64,000 nt of DNA from Stomorhina lunata (Eukaryota; Arthropoda; Insecta; Diptera; Rhiniidae), in assembly GCA_933228675.1 (NCBI GenBank), contig OW121740.1, positions 126,553,630-126,617,629 on the forward strand, given 5' to 3'. Numbering within the stretch: the first letter of the stretch is position 1; each line of letters opens with the position of its first letter. Below are positions 1 through 12,329 of the stretch, piece by piece. Under the pieces are notes generated by a model. That model searched no databases. It was not told the DNA's origin and worked only from the letters and a program-made list of their open reading frames with translations. The position numbers were made by a program, and so were the translations under genes.

Positions 1-475
1 AGTCAATTTTGATTATGTAGGCGATGTTGAATACCAAACACGATTCTAATTGGTCTTAACTTGGTAAGCCCAACTTATCTGGGTCATCCTTCATCTCAAC
101 TGTGGACACACACCTCTTCATGGTATCACCCGGGGAGCTAGTTTAACACCCATTAACATTGTGAGTTAACATGTTCCGAGAGTTGTCCCATAAGATCGAT
201 AAAAATGGGTTAGGATTACGGGCTAGTAACCCTCTCTTGAAAAAAAATACAATGAAGAGGATAAAATTAGAATTGAAATGTCCCACTACCCAATGTTAGA
301 ATAGGATGTACGAAACTTCGCTAGAAAGACCAAGTAGAGGAACATTTTTCAAAGCTTGGCCTATAAAATTGGAGAATATTCGCACAAGATCGAAATCCAT
401 GGAATTCTAAAATATGCTCGGACTTTGGCCTTAATAGGTTGTAACATTTAAGTAAGTAAGAGTCAATCTTATGTA
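1..475 (+). repeat. Dispersed repeat copy, ends in AAGT-type tail
   Basis: Non-coding repeat with a second, diverged copy in the same orientation at 63505-63912. Shared blocks include GATGTTG followed by ACCAAAC, GGTCTWAACTTGGT, ATCCTTCATCT, a stretch ending GCACAAGATCGAAAT and the end ATTTAAGTAAGTAAG. The short AAGT tail would fit the 3' end of a non-LTR retrotransposon, but no protein is visible and the class is unproven. The copy probably starts left of the window. Confidence 0.55.
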
Positions 476-687
476 AAAACTTATACAAAAAAGAAGATTT
501 AAATTGTTTAAGTTTTAAAATAATTTTAAAAAAGTTTTAAAATAATTACAAAAAATCGTATAAAAATATTTTTCCAAAAATTACAACAAAGCAAAAAAAG
601 CAAGGAAAAACAAAGTTATTTTCATATGATTTTGGATCTAAAAATAAAAATTGTTTGTATTAATTATAAGCTGCTAAGTTTTCAACA

Positions 688-760
688 TATGAAGTAGCTC
701 AGTGGAAGAGTCTCTGCCTAGCAGTCGGAGGGTCTGGGTTCGAGCCCCCATTGGATCATA
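688..760 (+). pseudogene. tRNA-like sequence (tRNA pseudogene or SINE head)
   Basis: It has an A box (TAGCTCAGTGG, from about 695) and a B box (GGTTCGAGCCC, from about 737) at normal tRNA spacing, and an anticodon-type loop with CTAGCAG that would read AGC (Ala). The acceptor stem does not pair and the T stem has mismatches, so a working tRNA is unlikely. It is a tRNA pseudogene or the 5' head of a tRNA-derived SINE. No target duplication was found. Confidence 0.5.
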
Positions 761-1243
761 AAAAAATTTTTGTATTTCGTTTAAAAATATATGTTTCTAA
801 TAAAACAACAACAAAAAAGTTGTTGCTGTTGTTGTTGTTGCTTTCAAATTGCTTACCCAAGTCATTACTTTTCTGCAATTGGTAAGTACTTGCCTCCAAT
901 GACATCCCCATGTTAATGTAATGACTTAAACACCGAATGAGTAAGTAGTTCGTGTTCAATAGTTTAACTGTTTAACTCATTATTTGGTAATGAAAAGTTT
1001 TACTGGGGTACTTTACATTTTATTTTAAATATTTTTTTTCTCAAAATGCATTTTCTTTTATAAAAGTTTAAAGTTTTGAAGATTTTTTGTCTCTCCTATT
1101 TGAAAGACGATATCTTCTTATTGTTAGAAGTTATAGAATATATTTTTGGAAGTTTTCGAGAAGTGAAGAAAAATGTTTATGTAGATAAGCCAAACAAAAA
1201 AAGTGAATAAGTCGTGAATAAATTAACATTTTGATAAAAAAAA
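761..1243. other. AT-rich spacer with short GTT/CAA triplet run
   Basis: A short inverted triplet run (CAACAACAAC then GTTGTTGTTG, about 806-842) follows the tRNA-like sequence. No coding or RNA feature is recognised in the rest. Confidence 0.5.
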
Positions 1244-2004
1244 AACAAGTAAGAAAATGCTATAGTCGGTCAAGCCCGACCATACGATACCCTTCACCAC
1301 TAAGATCAAAAGTGTTATTTTTCCTGTATAAAGACAAATATTTGCAAAAATGTAACAACATACGAACATTTTTTCAAAACTTATATATTTAAATTGTTTC
1401 CGTCATTTGGACTTATATAAGAGCAAGGGTCAAATGGGAAATTTTTGGCAAATTGATTAAAGTTGTTACACAAATTATGTGTGCAAAAAATAAATGTGAA
1501 ATTTTCATTATCTTCAGATTTACGAGCGTTTTAGTGATTTTTGTCTCATTTAGTGCGTTTTTAAAGAAGAGTTTGTAAACCGAAATTTGGTACAGTGATT
1601 TTAGTTTACATAAGCAGTATTTGTTTTAAATTTTATGAAAAGATATTGATATTTGTAGCAAATATATTAATTCGGGGAAGTGGGACCTATGGGAGGTACC
1701 ATAAATAATAGACCGATTTCGACGAATTTGAATAGCCATGGTCCCGTTATCAAAAAAATGATCTGTGCCAAATTTGATAAAATTATCTTTAGAATTGCGA
1801 CCTGTAGTTTGATTACAAGGTTTATATGTGGGTCCAGCCAGCCGTCCAGCCAGACGGACGGACGGACATCGCTAAATCGACTCAGAAAGTGATTCTAAGT
1901 CTATTGGTATACTAAAAGGTGGGTCTAAGACAAATATTTCTATGCGTTACATACATCAGCACAAACTTATAATACCCTTTCCACCTATGGTGGTGAAGGG
2001 TATA
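1244..2004 (+). mobile_element. DINE-1/Helentron-like dispersed repeat, full length
   Basis: It starts with the family head CAAGTAAGAAA and a small GTCGG...CCGAC hairpin. A subterminal ATACCCTTCACCAC follows, then the body, a (GACG)n block near 1855-1868, and the end hairpin in which an ATACCCTTTCCACC arm faces GTGGTGAAGGGTAT. There is no obvious target duplication and no ORF. The plan (subterminal inverted repeats, 3' hairpin, internal microsatellite) resembles non-autonomous Helentrons of flies such as DINE-1; that class is inferred. Confidence 0.6.
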
Positions 2005-3240
2005 ATTACTCTGTAGGTAGGTAAAGCGCGTTATACGGAAGTGTATGGTATCAAAATTTCAATTTCTAAAATCAGCAGATAAGCCATTTTAAATATAGGC
2101 CGATGATATGTCATTTAGATAAAGCTACGCCAAATTAGCTTTCGTTTATTCAAAATAGATGTTCTGTTCGGTCAACGAAATACGCGATAAATCATTTTTA
2201 GCGATAAGGCTCATTTCTGAATGAATAGGCAGGCGAGCAATTAAAATTGTCGAATTTTGGACGACAACAATCCACATAAAATCCAAGAGCGTTAAAAACA
2301 TCATATAGACTCTATACCCACCATTAAGCATCACTAGGCAGCCTAGGAGTCCCTAAATAAGGTTTTTGGCTATGTATGAAATTAAATCTTTCATATATTC
2401 ATAAATTTAGAGAAAATCTGTCTAAAAATTTAAATAAATTGTAAAACTATTGATATTTGGTCCATACTTAACCTTAGTGGTGAAGGGTAAAAATAGTCTG
2501 CAAACAGCATATGATTTAAACGCGAGAATTTTAAGTCTTATGTATGGGTGATGTTAACTGGATACCGTAATCATGCGATTTGACTAAATTAGACGTTTTC
2601 TAGAGGAATTTTTGCAGATGTATGTGAATAAGTTGCAAGCTACGGCAATCCTCAGAGCAAATATAACACAAACCATTGGTCAAATCAAAGTCTAATTTAT
2701 TCTATAGAGTCATGGAAAAACTCTCCAAAATACTCGCACATTGATTGTTTCCCCTTTTTGAAGTTAGTCAATAAGAATTATATCCCGTACATCATAAAAA
2801 ATGCTCATCAAAGCTGTATTGCTGACAAATCCACCTCTGCCGTCTTTGGTGCCAATTCACCCCTACAAAACCATTGTTTCATCTCCGAGGTGTTGTAATG
2901 GATTCATATTTCGCCCACGGTTACGAAACGGTGCAAATTGCGGCAGCTATCTTGCAGAAAGCATTCTTAGACCCATTTATCTCAACTATTAATATTAAAT
3001 TAGGTTAATGGCAGCATAGATTTTTTTTTGTTTTTCTAACATTATTGACGTCTATGATCTAAAAGTATCTAAGTGGTTTCCCAAGTATTTACATGTTGAT
3101 AGCAACACGGCAGGTTCATATATTTGGTTTGGAGTTCCTAATGCATCTACAGTGTATAAAGTCTGGACCATCATTGAGTGATAGCTATCTAATTTCGTAG
3201 ATGCAATCTTAATATACTGAATGTACCTCCAAATCTTTTT
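2005..3240. other. Old repeat debris, no gene
   Basis: It contains a broken 5' subterminal piece of the DINE-like family in reverse (near 2470-2490). Around 2815-2930 lies a coding-like remnant also found at about 40660-40775; on the minus strand both copies read similar peptides around GGFVS. Nothing else is recognised. Confidence 0.45.
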
Positions 3241-4330
3241 GATTGCAGATATAAAAAGGGGATGTTATATATATAAGAACTATAGCCAAATGTTGACCGA
3301 TTATAACAAAATTTTATATAATGTAGAGTTTATTTGTGCAAAATTTAGTGCCCATACCTGACATAGTTTATAATTTAATAGCTTTTAACTGGCGCTTGTG
3401 GCATTTTGGTGGTTGCCGGGAGTGGTTTTTATATGAAAGCTATGGTCTAAAATGGACCGATTCCTATAAAATTTGACACACTTACTAAAAATTGCATAAA
3501 ACTTCTCTGTATTAAATTTAGTAGTCGTAGATTTTACAATTTTATTCAATTTATCAGCATAAATGTGATTTCCGGGGCAGGGTTATATGGGAGCTCTAAC
3601 TAAATGTGAACCGATTTTACCCATTTTCAGCACACAATTTTTACAACATATCGAAAATACTTTTGCGAAATTTTGTCTCTCTAGCTCTTGTAGTTAAGGA
3701 ACTATAGCGCTATTCTCTGAAGGAAAGACGGACATAAACCGTCTTTTCTTTTTGTATTTTTGTGTTTCCGTAAGTTTTTTATATGGGAGCTATGGTCAAA
3801 TAGTAACCGATTGTAACAAAATTTTGCACACTAGCTGGCATTCATATAAGACTTCCTTTTGTAAAATTTTGTTGCTGTAGCCCTTTTCCTTAAGGCGCTA
3901 TCGCGCTTTTATCTGCCGAACAGACTGACATAAACCCCCTTTTCTTTTTGTATTTTTGTATTTCCGTAAGTTTTTTATATGGGAGCTATGGTCAAATGGT
4001 GACCGATTCTGACAAAATTTTGCACACTGGTTGGCATTGACATAAGACCTCCTCGTGCTAATGATTAGTGATTATGTCTGTTATAGTTTTAGATTTATTG
4101 GTATTTAAGTGCATTTTAGGTGAAAATTTGGCTGTTTCCGTAAGTTTTTTGTATGGGAGCTATGACTAAATGTGAACCGATTTTGATGAAATTTTATATG
4201 CAACCTAGGGCTTACTCAAAACTTCTACTTTATCATCATAGCTATATAGTTTGTTATTTATTAGCAAATAAGCGATTAGCGTAGGCGAGGTTATACAGGA
4301 GCTTTGGTCAAATGTTAACCTATTTTGCCC
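3241..4330 (+). mobile_element. Decayed dispersed repeat, second subfamily
   Basis: The block TATGGGAGCTATGGTCAAAT recurs, followed by 'accgatt...gacaaaattttgcacac'. Two diverged direct units lie near 3770-3900 and 3965-4070. The same sequence is found reverse-complemented at about 16150-16530. No ORF is visible. It is related to the DINE-like family through the shared 'gggagctatggtcaaatgtgaaccga' type of motif, but diverged and lacking clear ends. Confidence 0.5.
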
Positions 4331-4520
4331 AATTCCAATACCAAAATTTTCTCGGAGATGAAGAATTTTTTAACCCCCCATTCTTTTTGATGCAGGGAAT
4401 AAAAATGGTCTTTGGAATTTTTCGAAAATTTCGGTAAGCATTTAGTAACTCTTGAAAAAAACTAAGATTGAATGGAAAGGAAAACATTGTCCAGCAAGAT
4501 TGTTGGGTCTTTGGAGTCTT

Positions 4521-5170
4521 AATACCCTTTATTACCATCAGTTGAAAGGGTATATTGGGTTTGTGCTGATGTTTGTAACGCATAGAAATATTAGCCTGAG
4601 ACCAACTTTTTAGTACATATACCGATTGATTTAGAATTACCGGCTGCCTGGCTGGGCGGATATCCATGTAAGCTTGTTATCAAAGTACAGGTCGTAACTT
4701 CAATGATGATTTAATCAAATTTGGCACAAATTTATATTTTGGTCCAAGAATGATCCCTATAATCTAAATCGCATTACTACATCGGTTATCTCCCGTAGGG
4801 ATGCCTTCCCGGAATAGAGCTTTTGGCCTTTACAGCCACTCATTTAATTGTATTTTAATAATATTCAGAATATTTATTGCATATGGTAATCAAAATCAGT
4901 GTACCTAATTTTGTAGAAATCGGTCTATATTTTACCATACCTCACATACAAGACACATTTACAAAAGTCTTGTAAATATAAATATAAGTCTAAAAATAAT
5001 TGCATTTTGTTACAAAATCTTTGCACAAATAAATATTTCGTAAATATAAACCGGTAACATTGGAGCCACAATTAATCGTAGCTCCCATATAGCCGAAAAT
5101 TTAAGACCTTAGTAGTGAAGGGTATCATATATTTAGTATTGTTTGCCCGGTTATAGCTTTTCTTACTTGT
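4521..5170 (-). mobile_element. DINE-like dispersed repeat, diverged copy
   Basis: Reverse orientation: the 3' end hairpin (ATACCCTTTATTACC facing TTGAAAGGGTAT) comes first and the head (reverse of CAAGTAAGAAAA) ends near 5169. The tract GTTTGTAACGCATAGAAATA matches other copies. It has internal deletions, including the microsatellite zone, and no coding capacity. Confidence 0.55.
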
Positions 5171-5447
5171 TTGTAAATATTTTATTTCCTAATAATAACA
5201 CAATATATTCCGTTGCAAAATTCTTCATAAATATTATTCAATTTTCCCATGAAGTTTTTCATCTGAATAGTAAATTAAATCACACCCATGTCAGGTGGTT
5301 TTATAGTTTAACTTAAAATGAAGATTCTTTTCCATTTACTTAATTAAATGTCTATGTAATATTTTAAAATATGACAAAATTATGCAAAATATGGGTGCAG
5401 GGCACTTTAAGTGAAAAGTAAGTGTGTATTAGAAAATAATTAAAAAA

Positions 5448-8400
5448 CAAGTAAGAGTGGTATATTCGGCTTTGCCGAATCTTGGATACCCTTCACCAAT
5501 GGTATTGCAATAGTACTTAATGTAATTCCTAGCAAAATTTGGTTATACTAGTATTATATGCAAAGAGCCTTTAAAATTAAGAGTCGGAAAAAGAAAAGCT
5601 TTTCGGTGGCGTCATCATCTAGAATAGTTATGCACCCAAAGGTTAGATTGGGCAGGTGGCTGATATCTAGGGAAGCTTCACTTGGGTTCTAAAGTGGTCC
5701 CTTTGTGAAAGATAATGATTACTAGACTACAAGTAGAGAATGCATATTTAAGCCAGTCAGTAGCTTCGAAATAAAATAGACACATATTTTACGAACATTT
5801 AATAAAGTTCGATAGACCAGATAAACCATGCAGAAAAGATGCTTCAAAATGTAGATGCCCTTACATTTGCAATAGCACATCGATTTTATGAAGTTTAAGT
5901 ATTCTGGCATGCAACCCAAAAACACAGTGTCCAGTGAGGGTTGTGCACTTTAATTCGTACGAATTATCCAACTAGTAAAAGTTATATAAAACTGATTTAG
6001 GTCAAAGCTTTAACAATGATAAGCCTTTAAATTATAGGGTATACACTCTTAGTTTTAGATACATACGTGAAATATATAGCTTTTGAATGGATGGATATCA
6101 GCTTTGTCGGAAAAGTTATTAAAGATTTACTTATTAATCTAAAGTTAGTTAATTAATTAAAATGAACACTTCAACAATAATATTTGGGATGTATTGTTCT
6201 TTCGATCTGTCCGATGGATGTTTGGAAAGTTTTGCTCTAGTTCCATGTGCAATTTTAATGTGATTTAACCCAGTAAGAAAAAAGGTTTATTCTCAAATTG
6301 GGGATGATTTGAAAATAAATCTTTTTTCAAAGGTCAAACGTTTAATACTGATTTGATACTGATTTGAGAATAATAGCGTTCTCAACAAAAAGGGGACTTT
6401 ATTCTCAAACAGAGAAATACCTTTATTCTCAAATCATTATCAAACCTCATTCTCGAAGGTTTTTCAAATGTGGATATCATCTACATCTGGAACATAAATA
6501 AAATGGCGTTGTATTTTTGATATTTTTGAGTTTGTTTATTTTGTTTTTGAAAACGGTGCATCATATTTGAATTCTTCTGCTTAAAATATAATTTTTTTAT
6601 TGTTAGGTAAAAAAATTTTAAGAAACAAAGAAAATTTACTTATGCATATGAATATTATTGAACTTTTAAACTTGAAATTTTTTAAGCAAGGTTTTATGGT
6701 CAAATATGGATCAATTTTAAAAAATCCGAAGGAAATAACGAATTTCTTTAAAATGCAATGACATTCCATTAAAATATCTTAAACATTAATTTTATTTAAC
6801 ATAAATTATTTTTTTAATGTTTGAAAAAAAATTGAAATAAGGTTTGATATCAAATTTATATAACACCATTTTTCAAATTATTCTCAAATCATCTTAGGGT
6901 TTGATAATGATTTGAGAATAACCTTTATTCTCAATTTGAGAAACTATCATTTTTCAAACGTTTATTCTGAAATGAACCCTCATTTGAAAATGAATGTGAA
7001 TCTCAAACATCTGTTCAGGTTTGAAAAAAGTTTGAAAAAAACGTTTGATATCAAATGTAAAAATCATCATATTTCAAACGTTTGACACTGTTCTTACTGG
7101 GAATTTATCAGCATTAAATCGATTCCCGGTCGGGGTTATATGGGAGATTTCACTAAATGTGAATAGAGCTCGCCCATTTTCAATATCGAACTTTTCAAGA
7201 CATCAGAAATACTTTTGTCAAATGTTGTCCCTCTAGAAAGTTTATTTTAGGCGCTATCGCCCTGAATATCAATATTGTACAACGTCTTTATACTAAATGT
7301 CATCATCGTATCTTAGGCGAAGTTATACGGGATCAATTGTCAAACGTGAACGGATTTCTCCCAATTGCAATTAAAAAATTTAAATTTTCGTTGATATGTG
7401 AGATACTTACATACATATGTAGGTTTTGAACGGATATCATGTAGTTAGCTGCATTTTTGTACTTCCTAGGAAGATTACCTATAATTTCATATATTATACA
7501 TTCTCAAATATTATCATAATGTTCAAAATTCAGACACAAAATTAAGATTAACACAGAGTGTCTGTCTGCTAAAATCAGATTTGTGGAGCTCCTGGATTTT
7601 ACACAAAATTTTAGGATGTTGTCCTACCCTGAATTTTATCATTGTCGATCAAAACACCTTCGCTTAAACGCTAAATTATATCTACTACAAATTATCGAAT
7701 GCATCAGGATTTAGGTAATCCCCTGCGAAGGACGCTATTAAATTTCATCAAAATAAACACCTGAGATATCGACAAAACAGGAGCTCCAAAAACTTGACTA
7801 CAACAGAAAAAATTACAGATAGGTAGACGGACGGACGGACAAACAAACAGACGGACAGACAGACAAACAGACGGACGGACGGACGGAGGTCGCGAAATCG
7901 ATTCTCCTGCCGATTCTGAATTGATCGGTACAATTTGAATGGTATTCGTAATCAGATTTGTGGAGTATAGATTTTAGAAAATCCTCACACAAAGAACGAT
8001 GTCAAATTTCATCACAATCGGTCCATAAACACCTGAGATATCGCTGAAACAATACTTACAAAATGTAAACAAAATTTCTAAGACACGTACTTTGGGCAAT
8101 TTGCTGTACATCAAATGTAGTTATATTGCGATATCTCAACTGTTTATGGACCGCTTTTGATAAAATTTAATGACGTGCTTGGCGGGGGAATTTCCTAAAA
8201 TCTGATATAAAATTTATGTAGGTCCGTGCTAAAGGAGGATGGTTTTTCCTATTTCTGCATTTCATTTCTTCAACAAACATTCTCTAATGCGAACTTTGGG
8301 CAATTTGCGATACATCAAATTCAGTGTTTTTGCGATATCTCAGTTGTTTAGGGACCGATTTTGATAAAATTTTACAGAGTGCTTTGGGAAACTATTTCCT

Positions 8401-8810
8401 ACTGATATATAACATATTATCACATGTACACCAGGAGTATCTTTTTTCTCTTGTTATTTAAAAGTGTGTTTCAATCAAAAATTTTAAAATTTTCGTCTAA
8501 TTTTTGGTATTTTTTCGATATTTTCGGTGTTTATAAACCGATTTTAATGAAATTTAATAGCGTTCATTGCGGGAGAATTTTCTAAAATCTGATATATAAT
8601 TTATGCAAGTCCATCCTCCAGGGGCTTCAGAAACTTGATTTCAACAGACAGACGGACAGACAGACAGACAGACGGACATCGCTTAATCGATTCTCCTCCC
8701 GATTCTGAGTCGATCGGTATAATTTTTATGGGGTCTACGATCACTAATAAAAAAAATTACAAACGGAATCATAAATTTATAATACCCTTTCACCTATTGG
8801 TGAAGGGTTT
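5448..8810 (+). mobile_element. Long composite DINE-like repeat (subfamily with TTCGGC head), interrupted
   Basis: It starts with CAAGTAAGAGTGGTATATTC and the head hairpin TTCGGCTTTGCCGAA, then GATACCCTTCACCA. It ends with ATACCCTTTCACC facing GGTGAAGGGTTT near 8808. The interior has two GACG/GACA microsatellite blocks (about 7827-7886 and 8645-8680) and repeated 'ctgtttatggaccgattttgataaaattt' blocks around 8010-8370. Another TIR element sits inside (6269-7101). The two ends may belong to one element or to two that abut. Confidence 0.4.
6269..7101. mobile_element. TIR element, CCCAGTAAGAA ends
   Basis: Ends CCCAGTAAGAA (6269-6279) and TTCTTACTGGG (7091-7101) are perfect 11-bp inverted repeats. 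Behind them are many diverged subterminal copies of TTTGAGAATAA / TTATTCTCAAA in both orientations (6290-6450 and 6870-7000), and AAACGTTT at both sides. It has no transposase ORF, so it is a non-autonomous DNA element or foldback element. No target duplication could be fixed. It lies inside an older repeat. Confidence 0.65.
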
Positions 8811-10244
8811 AAAAATACAGTTTTAATTTGAATTAATACAATGTTAATTTAAATTAAAATACAGTTCACAATCCGTTATAAAAACTAGGAATTAATATAT
8901 GATCCATCTTTATTATTATAGATTTTGTAGTTCTTTTGAAATCAATTGGATCCAAAGATTCATAAGTAACTTTAAGTTATTTAAGAGAATAAGATCATTA
9001 AAAGCTGCCTCTAACTGTTGTCTAGTCATGTTTTATATTTTGTAGTCAAGCCACTGTGGACTAAAGTGCTAATGTATAGACATGGTGCTCGGGGCTAATT
9101 TCAGAGTAAACTCAGAGACATTAATACTCTTTCGAGAACTCTTTTTGAGAAAGAGATTAGTAGCAGTTAAATAATGTTATTAAATAATGTTACTATTACA
9201 GAATTTGTATTAGGTAATATGACCATTTTGCCAAACACGTGTGGTAAGATAAACTTGTCTGTCTAAAAGAGTTAATATCTTGTTGATAATTATATTTTCG
9301 ACAAGTAAATTGAATTGCTGTAAATGTTTAGTTTTTGTGAATGTAACTGCGGTTAAGATTTTTTAAAACATTCAATTCTATAAACGTCTCAAAATCAGAA
9401 CAAAATGTCAATGTATGTACTTGAACTTCAAATTTGGAAAAAATCAAACCAAAGTTAAAAGACCCAAGGCAGAAACCGCAGCCATATAAAATCAAAATTT
9501 TAAATTCGGGCTTTTCCATTAGTATAAATATTAAATAATAGAAAAACCAAAATAATTTTGAAAAATTGTTTAAACTACATATTTGAAAAAAATTACAATA
9601 ACTTTAGTTAGACTTTTGAATAATTTTTTGTTACTTTTTTTTTTAGCTTTGTCCTTTTCTCAATTAATCAAACTCCAATCAATAAGTTTTTTTTATTGTC
9701 TAATTTTTAATAAATATTTCTTGTTATAATTAAACAGTTTAATCAACTTTAACGTCATAATTGTATTGCCAAAACCAGATTTAGTTGTTTTTTTTTTGTA
9801 TTAAAACTCATGCAGTTCGCAATGAAATAATAAATATAACTTTAGAACTGTTAAATTTAAATTAATGAATTAAAAATCATTATGAATGAATAATTATGAA
9901 CTGAAAAATGTTGCATAGTTTTAGCATATGAACATAACTATTTTTATGAAATGTAAAAAAATTGAACTATTTTTTAGAAACGAACAAAGAAGTTAAATAT
10001 TTTTAAGTTAAACTTAAAAAATTTCTTTTCACTTTACATTTAAAGAATAATTATGTTGATAACTGTCAAAAACATTTGCTGAAAAATTAAATTCATAAAC
10101 GAATTATAAAATTATCAAAACTTATCTTAGTAAACTTGTATGGAAAATTTGATTTAAAAGTTTGTCATAACACTATTTTTCGTTTATGAATAAGGGGGTT
10201 AACATTTAATTTTTAGAAATTTTTATTACTTTATGATTTGATAC
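8811..10244. other. AT-rich intergenic DNA, nothing recognised
   Basis: The ORFs here are short and compositionally random. No RNA gene or mobile-element end is recognised. Confidence 0.5.
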
Positions 10245-10429
10245 ATGAAGACCTTATTTTGAAAGTGGTTTAAGTCCATTGTTTTTAAATTGAGATATAA
10301 AGAGTTTTGAGTTTTAGTGTTTTTAAAATTATAGGTCACCAATTTCAGTAAATTAAATCTTAAGTTTTGATCAGAACCTATCAAATTTTTTCCTTCATAA
10401 AAATATATTTATAAAAACCTATAAAAAAA

Positions 10430-11500
10430 TTTTTTAAAATTTCCTATAAAAATAGGAAATTTTTGAAAAATTTCCTATAAAAATAGGAAATTTTTGAAAA
10501 ATTTCCTATAAAAATAGGAAATTTTTGAAAAATTTCCTATAAAAATAGGAAATTTTTGAAAAATTTCCTATAAAAACAGGAAATTTTTGAAACATTTCCT
10601 ATAAAAATAGAAAATTTTTGAAAAATTTCCTATAAAAACCGGAAATTTTTGAAACATTTCCTATAAAAACCGGAAATTTTTGAAACATTTCCTATAAAAA
10701 TAGGAAATTTTTGAAAAATTTCCTATAAAAATAGGAAATTTTTGAAAAATTTCCTATAAAAATAGGAAATTTTTGAAAAATTTCCTATAAAAATAGGAAA
10801 TTTTTGAAAAATTTCCTACAAAAATAGGAGATTTTTGAAAAATTTCCTATAAAAATAGGAAATTTTTGAAAAATTTCCAATTTTTATAGGAAATTTTTGA
10901 AAAATTTCCTATAAAAATCGGAAATTTTTGAAAAATTGCCTATAAAAATAGGAAATTTTTCAAAAATTTCCTATAAAAATAGGAAATTTTTGAAAAATTT
11001 CCTATAAAAATAGGAAATTTTTGAAAAATTTCCTATAAAAATAGGAAATTTTTGAAAAATTTCCTATAAAAATAGGAAATTTTTGAAAAATTTCCTATAA
11101 AAATAGGAAATTTTTGAAAAATTTCCTATAAAAATAGGAAATTTTTGAAAAATTTCCTATAAAAATAGGAAATTTTTGAAAAATTTCCTATAAAAATAGG
11201 AAATTTTTGAAAAATTTCCTATAAAAATAGGAAATTTTTGAAAAATTTCCTATAAAAATGGGAAATTTTTGAAAAATTTCCTATAAAAATAGGAAATTTT
11301 TGAAAAATTTCCTATAAAAATAGGAAATTTTTGAAAAATTTCCTATAAAAATAGGAAATTTTTGAAAAATTTCCTATAAAAATAGGAAATTTTTGAAAAA
11401 TTTCCTATAAAACTAGGAAATTTTTGAAAAATTTCCTATAAAACTAGGAAATTTTTGAAAAATTTCCTATAAAAATAGGAAATTTTTATAAAAAATTTCC
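10430..11500. repeat. 31-bp satellite made of tandem hairpins
   Basis: About 34 head-to-tail units of period 31. Each unit is arm AAAAATTTCCTAT, loop AAAA, complementary arm ATAGGAAATTTTT, then one G. Almost every base of a unit can pair, so single-stranded DNA or RNA would fold as a row of identical 13-bp hairpins. Most units in 10960-11400 are identical, which indicates recent expansion or homogenisation. There are no spacers, so it is not a CRISPR array. Confidence 0.95.
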
Positions 11501-12075
11501 TATAAAAAGAAAATTATTGAAAAATTTCCTATAAAAAGTAAATTTTTGAAAAATTTCCCATAAAAAGTAAATTTTTGAAAAATTTCCCATAAAAAATAAA
11601 TTTTTGAAAAATTTCCTATAAAAAATTAATTTTAAAATTAAAAATTAAAAATTTTAAAAATTTCCTATAAAAAGTAAATTTTTGAAAAATTTTCTATAAA
11701 AAGTAAAGTTTTGAAAAATTTCCAATAAAAAGTAAATTTTTGAAAAATTTCCTATAAAAAGTAAAGTTTTGAAAAATTTCCAATAAAAAGTAAATTTTTG
11801 AAAAATTTCCTATAAAAAGTAAATTTTTGAAAAATTTCCTATAAAAAGTAAATTTTTGAAAAATTTCCTATAAAAAGTAAATTTTTGAAAAATTTCCTAT
11901 AAAAAGTAAATTTTTGAAAAATTTCCTATACTCGTAAAGAGTAAATTTTTGAAAAATTTTCTATAAAAAGCAAATTTTTGAAAAATTTCCTATAAAAAGT
12001 AAATTTTTTAAAAATTTCCTATAAAAAGTAAATTTTTTAATAATTTCCTATTAAGAGTAAATTTTTGAATAATTA
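11501..12075. repeat. 29-bp derivative satellite lacking the second hairpin arm
   Basis: About 20 units of period 29 continue from the 31-bp array. The core TTTCCTATAAAAAGTAAATT keeps the left arm, but ATAGG is replaced by GT, so the hairpin is lost. Units are more diverged, with an interruption near 11930 (CTCGTAAAGAG) and an AT-rich break near 11625-11660. Confidence 0.9.
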
Positions 12076-12329
12076 AAAATCATTCCGCCAAATTTTATTT
12101 CAAAATTTTATTTTCAATTGTAGGAAATTGCAAATATTTTTGAATATCAATAAAAACAATCTTAGACTCGTACTACCATGAAAATAAGATTAACTTTTAC
12201 TCTGTTCGAGCAAATCGGACTTAATCCACTTTCAAAATAAATAAATTTGAAATTTTTATTTTGTTCGAATCATCATCATTTTTTTTGAAATTTGGACTTA
12301 TTTCACTTTCAAAATAAAGTCTTCATATA

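Larger units (their letters stand above)
10245..12326. repeat. Inverted flanking repeats around the hairpin satellite
   Basis: A ~33-bp block at 10245-10279 (core TTATTTTGAAAGTGGTTTAA) recurs reverse-complemented at 12294-12326 and again, partly, near 12208-12232 (core CACTTTCAAAATAA). The satellite arrays lie between. This could mark the ends of a TIR-type element that contains the satellite, or an older inverted duplication. No transposase is visible. Confidence 0.5.

Noticed and set aside
7748..7933. Ser/Val/Leu/Cys-repeat open frame
   Set aside because: It is produced by the GACG/GACA microsatellite of a dispersed repeat.
10430..12075. CRISPR-like array
   Set aside because: Units are contiguous without unique spacers, and the genome is eukaryotic; it is a satellite.
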